From Candidatus Gastranaerophilales bacterium (GTDB lineage: Bacteria; Cyanobacteriota; Vampirovibrionia; Gastranaerophilales; Gastranaerophilaceae), in contig CALUXW010000013.1 in assembly GCA_944324865.1 (NCBI GenBank), forward strand, positions 1 to 41,101: a stretch of DNA of 41,101 bases, given 5' to 3'. The notes under the pieces were generated by a model that made no database searches, was not told the origin of the DNA, and saw nothing but the letters and a program-made list of their open reading frames with translations. Numbering within the stretch: position 1 is the stretch's first letter; each line of letters opens with the position of its first letter. The translations under genes were made by a program, and so were the position numbers. This document shows positions 36,795 to 41,101 of the stretch, one piece after another.

Positions 36795-37484
36795 TTAACT
36801 GAAAAAATGCCCTCTTTTTGAATCAATTGTAAAAGAATTAAATGAATATAAAGCTGCAGGACGCTTTGAACCTTGTTTTGTTTGTTCGTTTGTTTCAATT
36901 AAAATGTTTGATGTCAGCATTTTTTTTCTAAAATTTCTTTTATCTAGCTTTTTTTTCAAAATTAATTCATAAGACTGTTGCAGTTCTGTTAAGGTAAACT
37001 TTTTAGGCAAAAGTTGGAATGCAATGGGGCAAAGTTCAAGTCTTTCACGAGTTCTTTTAAGTGAATACTCAATGATTTCTTTATGGTCAAATGCAAGTGG
37101 TGGAAGCTTTTCAACGCTGTGCCACTGAACTTCGGAAACTTCATCTTTGTTTGAAATTTCAAGCTTAATGTCTTCTGCTCTTAAAAGAGCAAAGTAGGCA
37201 CATGTTATAACCCTTGTATTAGGATAACGAAGAGGATCGCCAAAAGTATAAAGTTGCTCAAGATAGATATTTTGTACGTTTGTTTTTTCTTTTAACACAC
37301 GCAAAGCTGCATCGTCAAGGTTTTCCGATAATCTTATAAAACCACCCGGGATAGACCATTTTCCACGAAAAGGTTCGTTAACACGTTTTACAAGCAAGAC
37401 TTTTAACTTTCCGTTGTGGATAGTTAAAATAACAACATCAACCGTTACCTCATGTGTTTTTGTTTCCGTAAATGTTCTTATCAT
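36795..37484 (-). CDS. Nudix protein with winged-helix tail (NrtR-like)
   Basis: A 229-residue protein with a Nudix domain (1-150) and a C-terminal ~75-residue segment (LLPKKFTLTELQQSYELILKK, then RNFRKKML) that matches the winged-helix domain of NrtR-type regulators of NAD metabolism. The Nudix box is damaged: after Gly48 and Glu54 it reads RVLKEKTN (62-69), so one catalytic Glu is Val and another is Lys. This fits a ligand-sensing repressor rather than a hydrolase. No NAD or pentose gene is adjacent to suggest a target. A TTGACT / TAAAAT promoter ends 6 bases before the ATG. Its stop lies 1 base from that of the convergent response regulator. Confidence 0.85.
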   Translation of the reverse strand: MIRTFTETKTHEVTVDVVILTIHNGKLKVLLVKRVNEPFRGKWSIPGGFIRLSENLDDAALRVLKEKTNVQNIYLEQLYTFGDPLRYPNTRVITCAYFALLRAEDIKLEISNKDEVSEVQWHSVEKLPPLAFDHKEIIEYSLKRTRERLELCPIAFQLLPKKFTLTELQQSYELILKKKLDKRNFRKKMLTSNILIETNEQTKQGSKRPAALYSFNSFTIDSKRGHFFS

Positions 37485-37490
37485 ATCTTT

Positions 37491-37518
37491 ATTTTATTAA
37501 AAATAATAATTTAGTCAA
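37491..37518 (-). promoter_or_regulatory. Promoter of the Nudix regulator, -10 box 6 nt before ATG
   Basis: Minus strand TTGACT (37513-37518), 16-base spacer, TAAAAT (37491-37496), 6 bases, ATG; no Shine-Dalgarno. This is the best complete example of the leaderless layout, as both boxes are close to consensus. Confidence 0.72.
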
Positions 37519-37529
37519 TTTTGTTACAC

Positions 37530-39284
37530 TTAATCAATAATTTTGCCACCGAAAGCATCCAGCATTTCTTTTACCTTTGGGCTGTAAAACGTATTTTCTG
37601 TTTGTTCTTTTGGTTTTTTGTCAAAGGTATTTTCGGTATTATTATTTTCTGGTTGTTCTTTTATTATTTCTTTTGAAATTTGTTTTTCCGTTCGTGTTTT
37701 AATAATCGGTTGACTTATAGTATTATCAATAGTTTTGGTATTTTCGTTTAATTGAATAAAATCAAAACTGTATATTCCGCCAAAAGCCTTTTTTTCACCT
37801 TCAACAAGTGCTTTATATTTTAACCCTGATTTTGCTTGTGTAATCACATTTTGGTTAATAAAACCCAGAACTATTTTATTTTCCTTAACCGACACAAGTT
37901 TTGGAACTCCTGAATAAAAGAATTTTCCCGGTACACTTTCAATTGAATTTACAATTTTTGTCCATATATCAATTGGATTATTCCCATCTTCATTTTGGTT
38001 ATTTTCTTTTATTTCTTTTTTTTGTATTTGCTCATTTTGTGGAATATCCTTTTCTTCTTCTTTAAGATTATTTCCGGTTTCTTCTTTACTAATTATTTCT
38101 GTTGAATGAGCTGATTTTATTTTTTGCTCTGCCTGTCCGTTTTGTGAAAATTTTGGAGTTTTTACTTGTGCAACTTGCGATAATTCTTGTCTTTTTGTGG
38201 CTTGAATTATCATTAATTCAACCCAAAGATAAGGATTTGTAGCAAGTTTTACCTCTTTATAATATTGTATTGCTATCTCCAAGATTTTTTGGCAGTTTTT
38301 GCTACTGTAATTTTTTGCAATAATGGTATCAATATCAATCGTACTTAAGGAACAAAATTTAGTTACATCATGCGGATTTTTGGAATTTAAAATTATAATT
38401 ATATTTTTTAAAAATTCAATAAAATTTTCGCACAAATTTCTAGGTTCGGACCCTTTTGAATATATTTCATCAACTAAGTTTAAGGAATTTTCAACATCAT
38501 TTGAAAATATACCATCAAGCAAATTAATAAGTTTATCAAATGTAACTTTGCCTAAAAGTTCATCAATCATATCCTTTGTTATTTCTTTTTTTGCGCCTAA
38601 AATGCTTACTTGATCCAATAATGCAAGAGAGTCGCGAAGTCCCCCTGATACGTTTTTTGCGATGGCAAAAAGTGCATCTGATGTTATTTTGATTTTTTCA
38701 ATATCAGATATTTCTTTTAGTCTTTTTACAATGTCATCAACGGTTATTCTTCTAAAGTCAAATCTTTGGCAGCGGCTTATTATGGTTTCTGGTACTTTTT
38801 GAGCCTCTGTTGTTGCAAGTATAAAAACTACATTTTCAGGAGGTTCTTCAAAAGTTTTTAAAAGTGCATTAAAAGCTGCTGTCGAAAGCATATGAACTTC
38901 ATCTATGATGAAAATTTTATATTTACCATTTAATGGGGCATAATGAACTTGCTCTATTAAATTTTCCGCATCTTCCACACCTCTGTTTGCTGCGGCATCT
39001 ATTTCTATAACATCCATACCTGTGGCATTGGTAATATCAACGCAGCTTGCACATTTTTGGCACGGTGTCACTGTAGGCCCGTTTTCGCAATTAAGTGATT
39101 TTGCAAAAATCCTTGCACTGGAGGTTTTTCCTGTTCCTCTTGGTCCACAAAAAAGATAAGCATGAACAATTCGTTTTAATTCAATTGCATTTGAAAGTGC
39201 TTTTACAAGACTTTCTTGACCTACAAGGTCGCAAAATGCCTGTGGTCTATATTTTCTAAAAAGTGGCAAATAATTTTCACTCAT
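37530..39284 (-). CDS. dnaX: DNA polymerase III subunit gamma/tau
   Basis: Clamp-loader ATPase that places the sliding clamp and organises the replisome. The 584 residues include an AAA+ core with Walker A GPRGTGKT (47-54), a zinc module of four cysteines (66, 75, 78, 81), Walker B as IIDEVHML and the arginine finger region (ISRCQRFDF). A Glu/Asn/Lys-rich, poorly conserved linker (about 370-440) precedes a C-terminal tau-like domain. The frame could run back to a TTG at 39290, but the ATG at 39284 fits the family and has TATAAT exactly 6 bases upstream. I see no clear slippery run that would make a shorter gamma form. Confidence 0.96.
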   Translation of the reverse strand: MSENYLPLFRKYRPQAFCDLVGQESLVKALSNAIELKRIVHAYLFCGPRGTGKTSSARIFAKSLNCENGPTVTPCQKCASCVDITNATGMDVIEIDAAANRGVEDAENLIEQVHYAPLNGKYKIFIIDEVHMLSTAAFNALLKTFEEPPENVVFILATTEAQKVPETIISRCQRFDFRRITVDDIVKRLKEISDIEKIKITSDALFAIAKNVSGGLRDSLALLDQVSILGAKKEITKDMIDELLGKVTFDKLINLLDGIFSNDVENSLNLVDEIYSKGSEPRNLCENFIEFLKNIIIILNSKNPHDVTKFCSLSTIDIDTIIAKNYSSKNCQKILEIAIQYYKEVKLATNPYLWVELMIIQATKRQELSQVAQVKTPKFSQNGQAEQKIKSAHSTEIISKEETGNNLKEEEKDIPQNEQIQKKEIKENNQNEDGNNPIDIWTKIVNSIESVPGKFFYSGVPKLVSVKENKIVLGFINQNVITQAKSGLKYKALVEGEKKAFGGIYSFDFIQLNENTKTIDNTISQPIIKTRTEKQISKEIIKEQPENNNTENTFDKKPKEQTENTFYSPKVKEMLDAFGGKIID

Positions 39285-39290
39285 AGTCAA

Positions 39291-39296
39291 ATTATA
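39291..39296 (-). promoter_or_regulatory. -10 element of dnaX, 6 nt before ATG
   Basis: Consensus TATAAT on the minus strand, 6 bases (TTGACT), ATG. No Shine-Dalgarno and no clear -35. Confidence 0.6.
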
Positions 39297-39328
39297 TTAC
39301 AAAAATGCCTGATTATTTATTTTTTATT

Positions 39329-39334
39329 TATAAT
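39329..39334 (+). promoter_or_regulatory. -10 element of the LD-carboxypeptidase gene, 6 nt before ATG
   Basis: Consensus TATAAT, 6 bases (TAATTT), ATG; no Shine-Dalgarno. Divergent from the dnaX box 32 bases away. Confidence 0.6.
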
Positions 39335-39340
39335 TAATTT

Positions 39341-40195
39341 ATGAAACTTAAAGCAGGAGATACAATAGGGATAATTTCCCCATCAGGTGCAGTTTGTGAC
39401 AGAGATACTTTTTTTAAAAAGGTTGATGTTCTAAAAAAAATCGGGTATAAAATAAAGATTTTTCCCAATGTTTTTAATCAACAAGCTTATTTAGCAGGCA
39501 GTGATGAGCAAAGACTAAATGATTTACATGCAGCTTTTTTGGATAAAGATTGCAGTGCAATTTTATGTTCAAGAGGGGGTTATGGTGCAATAAGGTTGCT
39601 TGATATGATTAATTATGAAATTATAAAAAGTAACCCAAAAATTTTTATTGGTAGTTCTGATGCTACAGCTTTTCTTATTGCATTTTATGCAAGAGTAAAA
39701 TTAAAAACCTTTCATTCTCTTATGCTTCTGAATGGATTTTCAAAAAATGATATTGATTTAATAAATAATCAAAAAGAAATTTTGCCAAAGAAAAAACATA
39801 AAATATTTATAGAAGGTGCTGCTCAGGGTATACTTTGGGGTGGTAATTTATCAACGATAGTGTCACTTTTTGGTTCTTCAAATTATTTACCGGATGAAGA
39901 TATGATTTTATTTCTGGAAGACATAAATGAACCTTTGTATAAAATTGACAAAATGCTTATTCAAATTTATAGAAATTCTTTGCTTAAGAATAAAATTAAG
40001 GCAATAGTCTTTGGTGAGTTTTTAGGTTTAAAAAAAGAAGAAAAAAAAATGCTCGAAAATTTACTTTTCGAATATTCCAAAATATTTAATGTACCCTGTG
40101 TTTCAGGCTATAATATAACGCACAATAAAAACAATATAACCATTCCTTTTGGAAGAAGTGCAAAATTGTTTGGTGCAAAAATTTGTTTGTTGTAA
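39341..40195 (+). CDS. Muramoyltetrapeptide (LD-) carboxypeptidase, S66 family
   Basis: Removes the terminal D-Ala from murein tetrapeptides during cell-wall recycling (LdcA), or acts as the related microcin-immunity-type peptidase. The 284 residues show GDTIGIISPSG at the start, CSRGGYGAIRLL, the nucleophile Ser106 in IGSSDATA, the catalytic Glu region FLEDINEPLYKID and the His of ITHNKNNITIPFG. These are the S66 Ser-Glu-His triad. No signal peptide, so it is cytoplasmic, as expected for recycling. The biotin ligase gene follows 9 bases downstream; the -10 of that gene overlaps this stop codon. Confidence 0.92.
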   Translation: MKLKAGDTIGIISPSGAVCDRDTFFKKVDVLKKIGYKIKIFPNVFNQQAYLAGSDEQRLNDLHAAFLDKDCSAILCSRGGYGAIRLLDMINYEIIKSNPKIFIGSSDATAFLIAFYARVKLKTFHSLMLLNGFSKNDIDLINNQKEILPKKKHKIFIEGAAQGILWGGNLSTIVSLFGSSNYLPDEDMILFLEDINEPLYKIDKMLIQIYRNSLLKNKIKAIVFGEFLGLKKEEKKMLENLLFEYSKIFNVPCVSGYNITHNKNNITIPFGRSAKLFGAKICLL

Positions 40196-40198
40196 GAT
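40193..40198 (+). promoter_or_regulatory. Possible -10 element of the biotin ligase gene, 6 nt before ATG
   Basis: TAAGAT, 6 bases (AAAGTC), ATG; no Shine-Dalgarno. It overlaps the stop codon of the preceding gene, so an internal promoter or chance match are both possible. Confidence 0.4.
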
Positions 40199-40204
40199 AA
40201 AGTC

Positions 40205-40771
40205 ATGCATAAAATTCTACACTTGGATGAGATAGATTCAACGAGCGTTTTCGCAAGAAAGAACCTTCAAAAGTTAAATAATTTTGAAGTTATAAGTGCA
40301 GACATTCAAACGCTTGGACACGGGCAGTTTGAGCGTAAATGGTATTCTAGTAATAAAAACGGTGGGAATATTTATATATCAATTGTATTAAAACCTGAAA
40401 ATATTGAACATTTAAACGAACTAACGCGTTATGCAAGTTTTAAAGTAGCACAAACACTTGAACAATACGGATTAAATCCTGTTTTTAAATATCCCAATGA
40501 TGTTTTGATAGACGGTAAAAAAATATCGGGAATACTTGCGGAATCTGTTTTTTTGGGTAATACGTTCAAGGGTGTAGTGCTTGGTATAGGTACAAATTTA
40601 AATCTTGATGAAAATGAAGTTAAGAATATTGATATTCCTGCAACTTCGGTGTATATTGAAACAGGTTTGCAAGTAAATAAAAATGAATTTTTAAATAAAT
40701 TTTTAGATAATTTCAAAAATGACTGGAAAGATTTTTTACTCAACGGAAACAAAGGAGAAATGATATGTTAG
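40205..40771 (+). CDS. birA: Short biotin-protein ligase with altered adenylate loop
   Basis: Attaches biotin to carrier lysines through biotinyl-AMP. The 188 residues cover only the catalytic core: no N-terminal DNA-binding domain and no C-terminal SH3-like domain. DEIDSTS, KYPNDV (95-100), GKKISGIL with the likely catalytic Lys106 and GIGTNLN are present. The biotinyl-AMP loop, normally GRGRRGR, reads GHGQFER (38-44), with Gln41 at the place of E. coli Arg118. The gene overlaps oadG by 7 bases and lies next to a biotin-dependent decarboxylase, its probable client. With no DNA-binding domain it should not act as a repressor. Confidence 0.88.
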   Translation: MHKILHLDEIDSTSVFARKNLQKLNNFEVISADIQTLGHGQFERKWYSSNKNGGNIYISIVLKPENIEHLNELTRYASFKVAQTLEQYGLNPVFKYPNDVLIDGKKISGILAESVFLGNTFKGVVLGIGTNLNLDENEVKNIDIPATSVYIETGLQVNKNEFLNKFLDNFKNDWKDFLLNGNKGEMIC

Positions 40772-41016
40772 AGAGTTTAGTGCAAAATCTCGCAGCCCTT
40801 TTGGAAGAAGGGGTTATTGTAATGCTTGCAGGTATGGCTGTTGTGTTTACTTTTCTTGTAATACTTGTTGCGGCAATGTTTGTAATGGGTTTAATTGTTA
40901 AAAAATTGAATGAACTTTTCCCTGCAAAAGTTCTTGAGACGGCTCCTAAATCAAAACCGTTATCCGGTGTTGATGAAATTGCTGTTGCAATTGCAGCTGT
41001 TTTGAATAAACGTTAA
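40765..41016 (+). CDS. oadG: Sodium-pump decarboxylase gamma subunit
   Basis: An 83-residue membrane protein of the OadG family, which holds together the carboxyltransferase and sodium-translocating beta subunit of oxaloacetate or methylmalonyl-CoA decarboxylase. It has one N-terminal membrane helix (about 15-43, LAGMAVVFTFLVILVAAMF) and the characteristic C-terminal VDEIAVAIAAVL. AAGGAG lies 7 bases before the ATG, within the end of the biotin ligase gene. The next gene is the start of the carboxyltransferase, so the operon probably encodes a biotin-dependent sodium pump. Confidence 0.88.
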   Translation: MLESLVQNLAALLEEGVIVMLAGMAVVFTFLVILVAAMFVMGLIVKKLNELFPAKVLETAPKSKPLSGVDEIAVAIAAVLNKR

Positions 41017-41048
41017 TTTACAGTAGTTATTAAAAAGAGGATAAAATT

Positions 41049-41101
41049 ATGACAAAAAAACAAATTAAAGTTATGGATACCTCGTTCCGTGACGGTTTTC
41101 A
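41049..41101 (+). CDS. Oxaloacetate decarboxylase/pyruvate carboxylase-type carboxyltransferase, 5' end
   Basis: Only the first 17 codons lie in the window, cut by its right edge. They read MTKKQIKVMDTSFRDGF, matching the opening of PYC/OADA carboxyltransferases (xxxDTTxRDGhQS), whose Asp binds the metal. AGAGG lies at 41036-41040, about 8 bases before the ATG. Position directly after oadG supports an OadA-type alpha subunit. HMG-CoA-lyase-like relatives share the motif, so the exact enzyme is open. Confidence 0.75.
   Translation, partial: MTKKQIKVMDTSFRDGF

Overview
The window looks like chromosome from a low-GC, Gram-negative-type, flagellated, fermentative bacterium. Support comes from an LptF/LptG-type lipopolysaccharide exporter, flagellar rod and switch genes (flgB, flgC, FlgF/FlgG-type genes, fliN), a sodium-pump decarboxylase gamma subunit followed by the start of its carboxyltransferase partner, and a pyruvate/indolepyruvate-type decarboxylase. 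No respiratory or photosynthetic gene is present. This mix would suit a non-photosynthetic cyanobacterial relative (Melainabacteria / Gastranaerophilales), but that placement is inference from gene content and style, not a phylogeny. I see no insertion sequence, prophage, CRISPR array, rRNA or tRNA. The window is gene-dense: the longest gap is about 200 bases (11450-11651).

Layout. 1-6.3 kb: 3' end of ileS, a helical-repeat protein of unknown role, an LptF/LptG permease and tyrA on the minus strand, then an aconitase/LeuD-type small subunit overlapping an NAD-type isocitrate dehydrogenase, acpS and a small unknown gene closed by a terminator. 6.3-12 kb: a large glycogen-synthase-like glycosyltransferase, fliN, ilvC, a DUF815 ATPase, a structured intergenic segment that may encode a minus-strand small RNA, and a DUF486 membrane protein. 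12-24 kb: dnaE, a SWIM-SNF2 helicase, a SIMPL-domain secreted protein, ligA, an Orn/Lys/Arg decarboxylase and deoB. 24-27.4 kb: a flagellar block (possible FliK-like protein, two FlgF/FlgG-type rod proteins, flgB, flgC). 27.4-34.3 kb: a membrane lytic transglycosylase, a GT2 glycosyltransferase, a ThDP decarboxylase, a DHA2-type MFS exporter, a small unknown protein and a glycine-zipper protein. 34.3-41.1 kb: Mini-ribonuclease III, a sensorless histidine kinase with a REC / dead-GGDEF / REC partner, a NrtR-like Nudix protein, dnaX, an LD-carboxypeptidase, a short biotin ligase, oadG and the first 17 codons of an oxaloacetate/pyruvate carboxyltransferase.

The strongest unexplained signal is in how genes start. 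Genes inside operons, and some lead genes, carry a Shine-Dalgarno sequence. At least twelve other genes, nearly all first in their transcription unit, have no clear Shine-Dalgarno and instead a TANNNT (-10-like) hexamer ending exactly 6, sometimes 7, bases before the ATG. That places the transcription start at or next to the start codon, so leaderless mRNAs look common in this genome. Other points of interest are the possible small RNA at 11456-11528, a biotin ligase lacking the arginines of its adenylate-binding loop, and a two-component pair with several degenerate catalytic motifs.
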